DNA of 64,000 bases from assembly GCF_003590835.1 (NCBI RefSeq), contig NZ_QYUQ01000002.1:1736001-1800000 (forward strand), written 5' to 3'. The notes beneath the pieces were generated by a model, which made no database searches, was not told the DNA's origin, and worked only from the letters and a program-made list of their open reading frames with translations. Each line of letters begins with the position of its first letter. Within the stretch, counting starts at the first letter, position 1. The translations under genes and the position numbers were made by a program. The stretch is from Noviherbaspirillum sedimenti. Its GTDB lineage: Bacteria; Pseudomonadota; Gammaproteobacteria; Burkholderiales; Burkholderiaceae_D. Shown here in pieces: positions 27,828-36,270 of this stretch.

Positions 27828-28055
27828 TCATACCTGCAAGCGGCCGCACTTACCCTCTTCCGGCTCGGGCTCCAGGGAAGAGGATGCTTTGCTGGCCGGC
27901 CGGGCATAATTGAAAATTGCCTGGTGCACCGCTTCCATTTGCATGCCAGACTGCATTTTCGGCTTGGACGGAACCACCGGTGTTGGCGGCATACTCGGGC
28001 GATTACAGGCCACCAGCAGCATCAGCAACACGCTCGCCAGCGCGAGGCGACTCAT
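27828..28055 (-). CDS. Small lipoprotein, 75 residues
   Basis: Signal peptide MSRLALASVLLMLLVAC with a good lipobox (LVAC, Cys17) followed by a Pro-rich stretch and a short domain containing MQMEAVHQAIFNYARP. An in-frame ATG 18 codons upstream (28109) has a better ribosome site (GGGGAAGAAC) but would place 18 extra residues before the signal core, so the start is undecided. The end of the GT9 gene lies about 100 bases upstream. Family unknown. Confidence 0.6.
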   Translation of the reverse strand: MSRLALASVLLMLLVACNRPSMPPTPVVPSKPKMQSGMQMEAVHQAIFNYARPASKASSSLEPEPEEGKCGRLQV

Positions 28056-28152
28056 TTTTGCCGCGTCCAATTCCCTTGCGACAAATATCTCCGGAATGCT
28101 GTTTGCCATGTTCTTCCCCGTGGATGTTTTCCTTTGCGCGCAAGACCAGTCT

Positions 28153-29214
28153 TCATGCAAGCGGCATGCCCGAATCGGCGAGCAAGGCGCGAACGGTCTC
28201 CATGACACTGGCACTTGCCACGGCTTGCGTCCGTGCGGCCAGTGCAGTCGCAGCATCCACGCAGCGGTGGCGACGCCCGTCCAGCGGCGCCCAGCGCCGC
28301 CCGCCGTTGCCGCAGCACACAGCCAGGCTCGGCGTTTGCAGCGCGGCGGCAATATGGGCAATGCCGGTATCGTTGCAAATCACCAGTCGTGCCTGCGCCA
28401 GCAACGCCGCAAAGGCACCCAGTCCGAGCTTTCCGGCCAGGCTCAATGCCGGCGCCCTCATATGCTGCCGGACCGCTGCCGCAAGCGCGACTTCCTGGGT
28501 CGAACCGACCAGCACCACTTGCAGCCCTGCCGCATGCAGGCGGTCTGCCACTTCGGCGAAATGCGCGGCCGGCCAGCGCTGCGCCGGCAGACGCGCGCCG
28601 GGATGAATGCAGACATACGAGCCGGCCGCCGGCAGCGCCGGATGACTGGCTCGCAGCGCCTGCCAATCCGCCTCGGTCAGGGGAAATTCCAGCTCAAGCC
28701 CGGCGCTCGGCACAGTGAGAAATTCCATCAATTGCACCAGGCGCAGGATGTCATGCTGATTCTCATCCCAGGGCATGAAATGCAGGGGATCGGGGCAATA
28801 GTCGCCTTGCCGGTAATAGCCGGCGTTCCTGGCAGCGCCGAAGGTCCGGATCAGGGGATTGGTCAAGGCGCCGCTGCCATGCATCTGCAGCACGCAGTCG
28901 AAGCGCTGCTGTTGCATGGCAGCGATAAATCCGGGGATACGTTCAAGCGCCACCGACTGCCCGGGCAAACCTGGAAAGCCGGGGAAATCGACATGCGCAT
29001 CGACATACCTGGAAAACCGCCGGGCAAAGCTGGCGGCCCATGGCAGGCCGATCAAGGTAACATGGGCCATCGGCAGCACCGTCCGCAAGGCGCGCAGCGC
29101 CGGCACCGCGCACAGCATTTCCCCAAGGTGCATGGCGCGAAACACCGCTATTTTCGGACGCGCCGACACGGTGCCGGCATCCAGCAGACGGAAAGAAGGG
29201 CACGCAACACTCAT
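28153..29214 (-). CDS. Glycosyltransferase family 9 (heptosyltransferase-like)
   Basis: GT-B fold enzyme of 353 residues. The N-terminal strand KIAVFRAMHLGEML and the C-terminal nucleotide-sugar site (CIHPGARLPAQRWP, then CNDTGIAHIAAAL) match GT9 enzymes that add heptose to LPS core. Whether the acceptor is LPS cannot be said; no waa cluster is nearby, so a side-branch or specialised glycan is possible. GGGAG lies before the chosen ATG. Confidence 0.88.
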   Translation of the reverse strand: MSVACPSFRLLDAGTVSARPKIAVFRAMHLGEMLCAVPALRALRTVLPMAHVTLIGLPWAASFARRFSRYVDAHVDFPGFPGLPGQSVALERIPGFIAAMQQQRFDCVLQMHGSGALTNPLIRTFGAARNAGYYRQGDYCPDPLHFMPWDENQHDILRLVQLMEFLTVPSAGLELEFPLTEADWQALRASHPALPAAGSYVCIHPGARLPAQRWPAAHFAEVADRLHAAGLQVVLVGSTQEVALAAAVRQHMRAPALSLAGKLGLGAFAALLAQARLVICNDTGIAHIAAALQTPSLAVCCGNGGRRWAPLDGRRHRCVDAATALAARTQAVASASVMETVRALLADSGMPLA

Positions 29215-29427
29215 GCAAGACTCCCATGACTTGCCGAATCGTCGTTGCCGCGACAAGCGACAGCATGAGCTATCTTAGCCATACGCCATTTGCGCATGCT
29301 CGAATGCCGCAAACTGCCGTCGTCTACCAACGCAGGCGTCGATCAATGCGCGCTGCGCGCAATGACATGGTAACTATGATTGGCATTAACTACAGGAGAT
29401 GGTAAAAAATTCCTGCCCTGTCGGTAA

Positions 29428-29718
29428 TCAACCGGTTTGTCCGGCGGCAGCAATGACTTCGCGGCTCATACGCCTGTTGTGCGCATGAATTGACTGACCG
29501 ATCAGTGCTGCCACAAAATTGAAAGCATTGGTCCAGACGAAAACCCAGTTTTCAACCAGGTAGCTGTACAGCACGAAGCCCAGCGAGGCCAGCATCTGGC
29601 CGATGAAAAACCAATTGGAAACACCGGCGCAACTCTTGCTGCGCCATTGCGCATAAACTTGGGAAGAAATCGTCAGCGCCAGGATCATTGCGCTGCTCCA
29701 GCCTGCCAATTCCGTCAT
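29428..29718 (-). CDS. SemiSWEET/PQ-loop-like three-helix membrane protein
   Basis: Protein of 96 residues with three hydrophobic helices. Motifs SSQVYAQWRSKSCAGVSNWF and SYLVENWVFVWTNAFNFV have the spacing of bacterial SemiSWEETs, which dimerise to move small sugars across the inner membrane. The typical PQ dipeptide is SQ here. It lies 43 bases after the SRPBCC-Hsp20 fusion gene on the same strand with AGGGATTG upstream, so the two are likely co-transcribed. Confidence 0.7.
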   Translation of the reverse strand: MTELAGWSSAMILALTISSQVYAQWRSKSCAGVSNWFFIGQMLASLGFVLYSYLVENWVFVWTNAFNFVAALIGQSIHAHNRRMSREVIAAAGQTG

Positions 29719-29761
29719 TCCGCGCAATCCCTTCTGCCTGCAACATAGCAATAAGCTTGCA

Positions 29762-30652
29762 TCATCCGCCCTGGATGTCCAGGCGTCGGACAGTACCCGG
29801 TGCGGCTGCCATCCTGAAGCTGACATCCAGTACGCCGTCATGCATGCTGGCCTGCGCCGAATCCGGATCCACCCCTGCAGGCAAGGTAATCACCCGGTAA
29901 AAATGGCCGTAATTGCACTCGGCACGATGACGCGCCGTCTGCTGCCCGCCGGCGCCAGCGCGCCGCTCGCCTTCGATGATCAACTGGTCGCGAAGGATTT
30001 CTATTTGCACATCCTGTTTGCTTACCCCCGGCAAATCGGTGCGAATATGCATCTGGCCGGCATGCTGCTCGATATCCACCGGCGGCGTCCATGCCTGGCG
30101 CCGATGCAGCGGCGCCTCTCCTGCCGCTTGGCTCTGGCCGGCATTCCGCGGGAGCGCATTTTCGGCGTCTGCATCGACTGTGCGTCCCTGCGTAACCGAC
30201 GCCTGGCGATGGAGGTCGTCAGAATTGGCGCCACGCGAACGTACTTTGCTTTCGACCATTTTTTTAAAGCGCGCCAGATCGCCCTCATCCTGAGGTGGGA
30301 AGCCATCTTCGCTTGCCGTCTGATCCAGCGGCGCTTCCTCGGCTTCCATGGACAGGAATATGCGGGTTTTGTCGGGATCCAGCGCTTCCAGCACAACCCT
30401 GCCTTCGCTTCTGGGGCCGCTGGTATTACGCCAGGCAATGCAGTGTTCAGGAATTTGTTCAGTGATTTCCGCATCCCACTCCATTTCCTTGCCATTTTTT
30501 TCTGCTCGCCAATGCAGATGCGCATCATCGAGCTGGTGCACTGAATGAACGCCTTTCATAAAGCGGGGGAATTCTTCGAACTGGCTTAGCTCCCTATAAA
30601 CGATGCTTACCGGCACATTCACTTCAATTAATCGTTCGACCTTGACCATCAC
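29762..30652 (-). CDS. SRPBCC (START-like) domain fused to a small heat-shock Hsp20 domain
   Basis: Protein of 296 residues with two domains. Residues 1-140 are a polyketide-cyclase/START-like SRPBCC domain (VERLIEVNVPVSIVYRELSQ, FPRFMKGV). A linker rich in Ala, Asp and Gln follows. Residues 186-296 are an alpha-crystallin domain: WTPPVDIEQ, TDLPGVSKQDVQIE, LIIEGER, then NYGHFYRVITLPAGVD and DGVLDVSF. A C-terminal LDI resembles the IxI motif that drives sHSP oligomer formation. SRPBCC domains bind hydrophobic ligands, so the fusion may be a lipid- or aromatic-responsive chaperone. No frameshift is needed. AGGGGCAGGTG precedes the start. Confidence 0.88.
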   Translation of the reverse strand: MMVKVERLIEVNVPVSIVYRELSQFEEFPRFMKGVHSVHQLDDAHLHWRAEKNGKEMEWDAEITEQIPEHCIAWRNTSGPRSEGRVVLEALDPDKTRIFLSMEAEEAPLDQTASEDGFPPQDEGDLARFKKMVESKVRSRGANSDDLHRQASVTQGRTVDADAENALPRNAGQSQAAGEAPLHRRQAWTPPVDIEQHAGQMHIRTDLPGVSKQDVQIEILRDQLIIEGERRAGAGGQQTARHRAECNYGHFYRVITLPAGVDPDSAQASMHDGVLDVSFRMAAAPGTVRRLDIQGG

Positions 30653-30929
30653 CTGCCCCTCTCATGCGGATTCATGGTTCGCCAGTCACGCTTGCTGGCG
30701 ACAGCCAGCGTCGCCGCGCAAAAGTTAGACTGAAAAGTTCCTCAATCGTTTTACTTTGCGGCTGCGGCATGCCGATCCTGTCTTGAATCGCGGTTCTAGC
30801 CATGATTCGCGTTACGGTATCCGGAACATGTCAAACAGAACGGATGAAGCCTGGAACTGGAATGGCAATTGCGTCTCCAATACTTAAAGTGCGTGGCAAA
30901 ACGACTGTTTTTGCATGGGGATTTCATAA

Positions 30930-32066
30930 ATGGCGAAAATTATTGCCTTTCCCAGTAATCCGCGTTGTGTACATCAGGGTGGCAAACAAGCGAAGATAAA
31001 TACCATCCTGTATGCCGGCCGCCTGGCGGCCGATGCACCGTCAGGGGTGATCCATACTGCACAAATACAACCGATCTGGAAGTCACGTACGCGCGGTATC
31101 CAGATGTCGGTGATATTGCCGGCCCGGGATCGACCTGAACTGCTGAACCGTTGCCTGGCAGCGTTGACGCGGCAAACCCTGTCGCCTCGCCAGTATGAAA
31201 TCATCGTGGTCGACAGTGTTCCCAGTCGTGCCAGCCGCGAAGTGGTGGAAAGCTATCTGAACCCGCCTGGAAATGGTCCCTGCATCATTTATCTGCCGGC
31301 AGGCGGCCAGGATGGTGCGGCCGCAGCGCGCAATCATGGATGGCAGCTCGCCCGTGGCGCCTTGATCGCTTTTACCGAGGAAGATACCATTCCCTGCGCC
31401 GACTGGCTGGCGCAGGGAATGCTGGCCTTCAATGGCATCGCGCAGGCAGTGTGCGGGCAGATCCTGACCCCGCTGCCTGGCCTGCCGACGGATCATGAGC
31501 GCACCGTAAAAACTCTGGAGCAAGCGGAATTCGCCAGCATCAATTGCTTTTGCCTCAGGCAGGTTCTGCAAGATATGGGCGGCTTTGACGAACGCTTCGG
31601 CACCGCCGGGCGCGAAGATTCGGATCTGTATTTTCGACTGCTGCAAGCAAATGCCGTTATCTGCCATGCGCCGCTGGCGGTGGTCGAACATCCGGTCGCT
31701 GCGGCACCCTGGGGCACCAGCCTGCTGCAACAGCAACGCATGCAGTTCGACGCTTTGCTCTATAAAAAGCATCCGCTCCTGTATCGTGAAAAAATCAGTC
31801 CGGCCATACCATGGCACTACCATGCCATCGTCATGGTGCTGCTATGCCTGGTCGCCGCGCTGGTCTTCCACGAAACGTCGGCAGCGCTGCTTGCCCTCGC
31901 CTGCTGGATACTGCTCAGTGCAAGTCTGTGCCTGCAGCGCCTGCGCGGCACGGAAAAAACTGCTTCAAACGTCAGCGAGATCCTGCTGACCTCGCTTCTG
32001 CTGCCGCCGCTCGCAATCTTCTGGCGCCTGGTCGGGGCGTTGCGCTTTCGTGTCGGCTTCATATGA
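30930..32066 (+). CDS. Glycosyltransferase family 2 with C-terminal membrane helices
   Basis: Protein of 378 residues. After a 58-residue N-terminal extension the GT-A fold begins with MSVILPARDRPELLNRCLAA; DxD-like residues occur in FTEEDTIP, and the FGTAGREDSDLYFRL motif typical of GT2 follows. Two hydrophobic helices near 296-333 anchor it to the inner membrane. It probably builds an exported or cell-surface glycan. The later in-frame ATG at 31104 could also be the start. It converges on the phage-like module. Confidence 0.82.
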   Translation: MAKIIAFPSNPRCVHQGGKQAKINTILYAGRLAADAPSGVIHTAQIQPIWKSRTRGIQMSVILPARDRPELLNRCLAALTRQTLSPRQYEIIVVDSVPSRASREVVESYLNPPGNGPCIIYLPAGGQDGAAAARNHGWQLARGALIAFTEEDTIPCADWLAQGMLAFNGIAQAVCGQILTPLPGLPTDHERTVKTLEQAEFASINCFCLRQVLQDMGGFDERFGTAGREDSDLYFRLLQANAVICHAPLAVVEHPVAAAPWGTSLLQQQRMQFDALLYKKHPLLYREKISPAIPWHYHAIVMVLLCLVAALVFHETSAALLALACWILLSASLCLQRLRGTEKTASNVSEILLTSLLLPPLAIFWRLVGALRFRVGFI

Positions 32067-32078
32067 AATTATTTCATA
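32062..32078. repeat. 17-bp perfect palindrome over the GT2 stop codon
   Basis: TATGAAAT-T-ATTTCATA, with 8-bp arms around one central base. The TGA stop of the glycosyltransferase gene lies within it. A related palindrome occurs near the other end of the phage-like module (34653-34681). Confidence 0.75.
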
Positions 32079-32082
32079 CCGA

Positions 32083-32589
32083 TTAACGAATATCGAGCCG
32101 CACCGCCTGTTCGGCATGCGCTCCGGGCACTTCAATGCCTGCTTTCAATGCAGCCGCGATGGCTTTTTTATCCGGCACGGGCGGCGGCGGCTCCGGATAC
32201 TGCAAGAAGGCCGGTGGCAAGGCGGCTGCGCAATCGATCACCACCGCCGGTGGATTCTTGCGGATCGCCAGCGAAAACAGCGCGGTCGTCACATGTTCGC
32301 GCTGTGCGCTCTGCATCAGGTCCAGGATCAACTTGCGTCCGCGTTCTGCCGCTCGCTGCAATCCGGCGTGGCGCGCCGCCAAGTCTTCCATCGTGCGCAC
32401 CACCCCGCTATCGGCAGCTTCCAGGTTACGCACCATCTTCGCCAGGTTTTCAAGATGCTCGTCGAGCGGCCCGGCTTCACTTTCCAGCGTATCGCTGATG
32501 ACTTGTGCATCCTCGTGCTGCTCGGCGAGGTACTCCGCCAAACGGCGGTATTGCGCCGCCAGCTCAAACGCCTCGAACACCGGGTTCAT
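32083..32589 (-). CDS. Siphovirus Gp157-like protein
   Basis: Protein of 168 residues, helical, beginning FELAAQYRRLAEYLAEQHED and with later coiled-coil heptads. The composition and its place beside a RecA-fold ATPase match the phage Gp157 family. The C-terminal 50 residues contain a Pro-rich segment (YPEPPPPVPDKKAI). The ATG overlaps the TGA of the upstream ATPase gene (ATGA), showing they are one operon. Confidence 0.75.
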   Translation of the reverse strand: MNPVFEAFELAAQYRRLAEYLAEQHEDAQVISDTLESEAGPLDEHLENLAKMVRNLEAADSGVVRTMEDLAARHAGLQRAAERGRKLILDLMQSAQREHVTTALFSLAIRKNPPAVVIDCAAALPPAFLQYPEPPPPVPDKKAIAAALKAGIEVPGAHAEQAVRLDIR

Positions 32590-33518
32590 GCATGTGCTCC
32601 ATAAATTGCATCTTCCGCCGCCTCGAGTGCCGCCTTGCGCTCATCCTTGATACGTGACAGGTCGGCGATTGCAGCGGCATCCGGAATCGCATTGGCCGCG
32701 CGATATGCCGCAGCGAACACGTGATACAGCTCATCGAGGTCGCGCGCCCTGCAGATGGACTCGGCCAAGGCCGCCTTCTGCTCGCCGCTCATGAGCATCG
32801 GTGCGCCCATCGGCTCTTCTTCGCTACCGCTCTCCAGCCAGGCCAGCAGGCGGCGGCCGATCTCGGCATCGGGCTTGATGATCTGGCCATCGAACAGACG
32901 CGTCCGGTCCTTGCCGACATAGGCCATGTGCTGCGCATCGAGCTCCATGAAAATCGTGAACTCATAATCGATGCCGTCGCGCATGATCGGCGCCAGTCCG
33001 ATCTTGCGCACCACCTGTTTGCCGGTGCGCTCATCCTTTTCCTGCACATATTCAGTCTTGGCACGCATTGTGGCAATGATATGGCAGCGGCTTTGCAGCA
33101 GGGACTCGACCAGCGCATTGTGTTCCGGGGTGACCTGCCGCCAGGCCTGCCACGAGTTTCCGGAGCGATCGGCGATCTTGCCCTGGCGGTCAAGGGATCC
33201 GCCTTCCCCACTCCACGCATGCGTCAGACTGTCGATGATGATCGTGTTTGCCCCCGCCTGTTCCAGGGCGTGAATTGCTTCAATATAACGCCCCGGCGTA
33301 AAGGGCGGGGCAAGGCGCAGCACGTCATAGCCCTCAGGTAACAGATCCGCATACAAGTCGCCGCTGCCATGCTCGGTATCGATCATGCCTATCCGCCCAC
33401 CCAGGCCGGAAGCAATCAGCAAGGCAGAATAGGTTTTTCCGCTGCCGGCGGGACCTGACATTCCCAAACGCAGTTTGGCGCGGCGTTTGGTTGCACGGTG
33501 AATTTCGAATTCGCTCAT
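32586..33518 (-). CDS. Phage-type RecA-fold ATPase (AAA)
   Basis: Protein of 310 residues. Walker A is GPAGSGKTYSA near residue 20, and Walker B-like TIIIDSLTHAW near residue 98. This family of phage ATPases (Sak4/AAA_24 kind) acts with single-strand DNA-binding proteins in recombination or replication. Residues about 120-210 carry the core strands (HIIATMRAKTEYV). The start MSEFEIH has AAGGAA upstream. It ends overlapping the Gp157-like start. Confidence 0.85.
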   Translation of the reverse strand: MSEFEIHRATKRRAKLRLGMSGPAGSGKTYSALLIASGLGGRIGMIDTEHGSGDLYADLLPEGYDVLRLAPPFTPGRYIEAIHALEQAGANTIIIDSLTHAWSGEGGSLDRQGKIADRSGNSWQAWRQVTPEHNALVESLLQSRCHIIATMRAKTEYVQEKDERTGKQVVRKIGLAPIMRDGIDYEFTIFMELDAQHMAYVGKDRTRLFDGQIIKPDAEIGRRLLAWLESGSEEEPMGAPMLMSGEQKAALAESICRARDLDELYHVFAAAYRAANAIPDAAAIADLSRIKDERKAALEAAEDAIYGAHA

Positions 33519-33704
33519 GATCAGATAATTCCTTTCGATTTCCGCGTGTTCAATTTGCTGAAGACAACCGATTTGCGCAAACCACTGCAAACCGCCATCC
33601 CCGAAATCCTGGTAGTTCTCCATGATTTTCATTGATGGCTTGGTGCAAGCCAGAGAAGCTTACGCAATGAGTCGCTTGCGCAGAACAATATTGAAAAATT
33701 GATT

Positions 33705-34334
33705 TTATTCAGGAAAACTCTTGAGGCGCATTTGCAATACGACCTGCCATGCCGGCAATGTTAACGCCCTATAAGGTAGTAATTGTTTGACATAAGAAGA
33801 AGACAATCGTTCCAGCTGCACGGCCTCCAGCAAGACCTGCTCGCGCTGGACGGGATCGGTGCCCAAAGAGGGCGACCAGCATACTTTTTCCTGCCTGCAG
33901 CGCGCTATCAACACCGCATGGGTGTAGGAATCATGAAAAATGCGTTGCGCTACCGCATGCTCACCATTTTGCAGCAAGGGCAAGACCTTGCTCCAGGCTT
34001 GCGCCATTTCACGAGTCCAGACCACCGAGGCGGCTTCAGTAACCGGCAACATTTTCCAGGCGACCTCCGCGCTCGGGCGACCGTCGTCGATCCTCACCAG
34101 GATTTCGCCAATGCTTAAGCGCCCCCGCAATTCAGCGCGACAGCATGCCAGCGCGTCGAGTACGGCGGCCCGCGGCAGTGATGCAAGATCGTCCGCCAGC
34201 TGCAAGGCAGCGGCGGTGGAAAGCGGATGGCCGCCCAGCTCCGCGGTGGCTGAAACTGCCTCGATGAGCTCGCGCTCAGGAGCAGAAGCCGGCTGCCGCG
34301 CTGCGGGTCGCCCAAGTGTGGAAATGCGTCGCAT
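33705..34334 (-). CDS. Conserved phage-associated protein of unknown function
   Basis: Protein of 209 residues, mostly alpha-helical. It has a basic N terminus, then ELIEAVSATAELGGHPLS and SIGEILVRIDDGRPSAEVAW, and a C-terminal LEAVQLERLSSSYVKQL. It has no membrane segment. I cannot name the family. The position, first gene of the minus-strand module, next to the regulator, suggests an early phage replication protein. About 190 bases separate it from the ATPase. Confidence 0.65.
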   Translation of the reverse strand: MRRISTLGRPAARQPASAPERELIEAVSATAELGGHPLSTAAALQLADDLASLPRAAVLDALACCRAELRGRLSIGEILVRIDDGRPSAEVAWKMLPVTEAASVVWTREMAQAWSKVLPLLQNGEHAVAQRIFHDSYTHAVLIARCRQEKVCWSPSLGTDPVQREQVLLEAVQLERLSSSYVKQLLPYRALTLPAWQVVLQMRLKSFPE

Positions 34335-34346
34335 AGCAATTCACCC

Positions 34347-34463
34347 TCATGAAGTGAGCAACGCCATGATCAAATCTGATTGCGGCACAGCCATGGCAAC
34401 TAAAGCCGCTCGTGGCACCGACGCGGTGATCGGCATCTGCCTGCCGCGCGGTTTCTCTACCAC
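34347..34463 (-). CDS. Possible 38-residue leader or early protein
   Basis: A GTG-started frame MVEKPRGRQMPITASVPRAA ending in LLTS, located between the putative operator and the phage-associated gene on the same strand. No strong ribosome site, no known family. Offered only because phage early regions often carry such genes. Confidence 0.2.
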   Translation of the reverse strand: MVEKPRGRQMPITASVPRAALVAMAVPQSDLIMALLTS

Positions 34464-34483
34464 CTCAATTAACTACCTTTTTG

Positions 34484-34499
34484 GTTGTTAATTATCAAC
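34484..34499. promoter_or_regulatory. Probable operator in the divergent control region
   Basis: GTTGTTAATTATCAAC matches its own reverse complement at 14 of 16 positions. A 7-bp inverted repeat (AATTAAC/GTTAATT, 34467-34493) overlaps it. It lies between the minus-strand phage-like genes and the plus-strand XRE regulator, the usual place for a repressor site. Confidence 0.55.
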
Positions 34500-34616
34500 A
34501 TAAAAGATCGGTGTCCGGTTAAAATGGCAAGGCCTCAAAGATTGGAAAATTGACTTAAGCGATGCGCCACAGTTTGCCAAAGCCGGTCACATCCTGATTG
34601 CAACGAAGGTTGTCAG

Positions 34617-34994
34617 ATGCTCCTGGATAGCGCCCAGATTCGACACAGAAATTTTATGAAATTGTTTCATGATTTCATAAACAGGCATGCGGATACGCCA
34701 AGACACGGCATGCTGAAATTGTTTGCCCAGCACTTGCAATTGTCGGAGCGCTACCTCAGTCATATCAAATGCAATCGCAAGAATATTGGCGCAAATCTGG
34801 CCCGTATCATCGAGGAACGTCTTCACTTGCCGCATGGCTGGATGGACCGTGAACACGATCTCCAGACCATGCCCCTGAATGACCGGGAAAAAATTTTTGT
34901 CGCCACTGCCCTGGCCTTTTTTCGGGCACAGCCAAATGAAGCGCGCGACAGTTTGATGCACTATTTCAAGCAACAATTTCAGGACGCCGATTAA
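34617..34994 (+). CDS. XRE-family phage-like repressor
   Basis: DNA-binding protein of 125 residues with one helix-turn-helix (LKLFAQHLQLSERYLSHIK) and a C-terminal part that resembles short Cro/C1-type regulators (LHLPHGWMDR). It would control the divergent minus-strand module and itself. GAAGG lies seven bases before the chosen ATG. An alternative start at 34656 (MKLFHDF) would move a nearby palindrome out of the coding region and into the leader. Confidence 0.78.
   Translation: MLLDSAQIRHRNFMKLFHDFINRHADTPRHGMLKLFAQHLQLSERYLSHIKCNRKNIGANLARIIEERLHLPHGWMDREHDLQTMPLNDREKIFVATALAFFRAQPNEARDSLMHYFKQQFQDAD
34653..34681. repeat. 10-bp inverted repeat with the same core as the palindrome at 32062
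   Basis: Arms TTTATGAAAT and ATTTCATAAA with a nine-base spacer; a third TTTCAT lies in the spacer. The shared half-site TATGAAAT links it to the palindrome at the far end of the module. Confidence 0.65.
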
Positions 34995-35110
34995 TCTTAA
35001 AAAGCATACCATAAAAGTAGCATTTATATGTATGCATGTACAGTAGATTGGTCCCGCAGTTTGCCTTGTGCCTTTGCTTTTACAACTTTTACAATAGGGA
35101 ATATTCCGTT

Positions 35111-36229
35111 TCAGAGCGGGAAATTTCGCACCTTGCTTTCCTCCAGCGACGGCAAGGATTCGCCGACGCTCGACGCTGCTTCCCGCTCGGGAAAACCATA
35201 TTCCTCCAGGCGGTTGTACAGCGTTTTCAGACTGATGCCGAGGATGGCGGCAGCACGCTTCTTGACACCGTCGCATAACTGCAGCGTAGCGAAAATGATT
35301 TTCCGGTCAACATCGGCCAACGACGTACCGACCGGAACCGCCAGTGTCAGGCCGGTGGATGCTTCGCGCTCCGCCAGGTCGGGAGTCAAGGCAGTAACAC
35401 CAATGGTTTGGTCCGCCATGATATAGGCGCGCTGGATGTGATTACGTAATTCACGAACATTGCCTGGCCAATTGCGCGAAGACAGGCTTGCAAGTGCATC
35501 CGGCGTCATGACCTTGTTCGTGTCATGCGCCACATTTAATTCATCAAGAAAATGTTGTGCAAGCAATTCCACATCCTCCGTGCGTTCGCGCAAAGGCGGA
35601 ATATAAATAGGAAAGACATTGAGGCGATGATACAGATCAAGGCGCAGCCGGCCTTCGGCGACGGCCTGTTCCGGGTCACGATTACTGGCAGCAATCACCC
35701 GCACATCGCAGGCGATTTCCTCATTGCTGCCAATACGCATGAACGAGCCGCTTTCCAGCACGCGTAGCAACTTGACCTGTAGCTCCGGCGGCATTTCGGT
35801 AATTTCATCCAGGAACAAGGTGCCGCCATTTGCCCGCTCAAAGTATCCCTTGTGCTGACGCTCGGCACCGGTAAAGCTGCCCTTCTCATGCCCGAAAATT
35901 TCGCTTTCGATGAGCTGCGGCGAGATCGCGCCGCAATTGACTGGCAAGAATGCCTGCTTCTGCCGGGGACTCAATGCATGGATGGTCAATGCCGCCAATT
36001 CCTTGCCGGTCCCACTTTCGCCCAGCAGCAGCACGGTGGCATCAGTAGGCGCGACGCGCCCCACATGATGGTAGAACTTCCGCATTGCCGGCGCCACACC
36101 CAGCATGCGGCCAAAACGTTCGCAACACTGCAGCTCCGGCAATCCTTTCCCTGCGATGCTTTCCACCAAGGTTGCGAATGGACTCGCATCATCGAAAGCT
36201 AGTATATGCGGCATAGCATTATTGGCCAT
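35111..36229 (-). CDS. Sigma-54-dependent transcriptional activator without receiver domain
   Basis: Protein of 372 residues. A short N-terminal region of about 50 residues lacks a response-regulator domain. The AAA+ domain has Walker A GESGTGKE, the sigma-54 contact loop GSFTGA, Walker B TLFLDEITEM and the arginine-finger region. A Fis-type helix-turn-helix closes the protein (KKRAAAILGISLKTLYNRL). GSFTGA is a tolerated variant of GAFTGA. The nearest potential targets are the BON and phospholipase-D genes upstream on the same strand, though no sigma-54 site was found there. Confidence 0.92.
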   Translation of the reverse strand: MANNAMPHILAFDDASPFATLVESIAGKGLPELQCCERFGRMLGVAPAMRKFYHHVGRVAPTDATVLLLGESGTGKELAALTIHALSPRQKQAFLPVNCGAISPQLIESEIFGHEKGSFTGAERQHKGYFERANGGTLFLDEITEMPPELQVKLLRVLESGSFMRIGSNEEIACDVRVIAASNRDPEQAVAEGRLRLDLYHRLNVFPIYIPPLRERTEDVELLAQHFLDELNVAHDTNKVMTPDALASLSSRNWPGNVRELRNHIQRAYIMADQTIGVTALTPDLAEREASTGLTLAVPVGTSLADVDRKIIFATLQLCDGVKKRAAAILGISLKTLYNRLEEYGFPEREAASSVGESLPSLEESKVRNFPL

Positions 36230-36270
36230 TGGCACCGGTGCGGCGATGGCCGGACCGGGCCTTTTCCTTC

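Noticed and set aside
32083..34994. Possibility of a complete prophage
   Set aside because: No integrase, terminase, capsid, tail or lysis genes on either side; only a recombination block and repressor.
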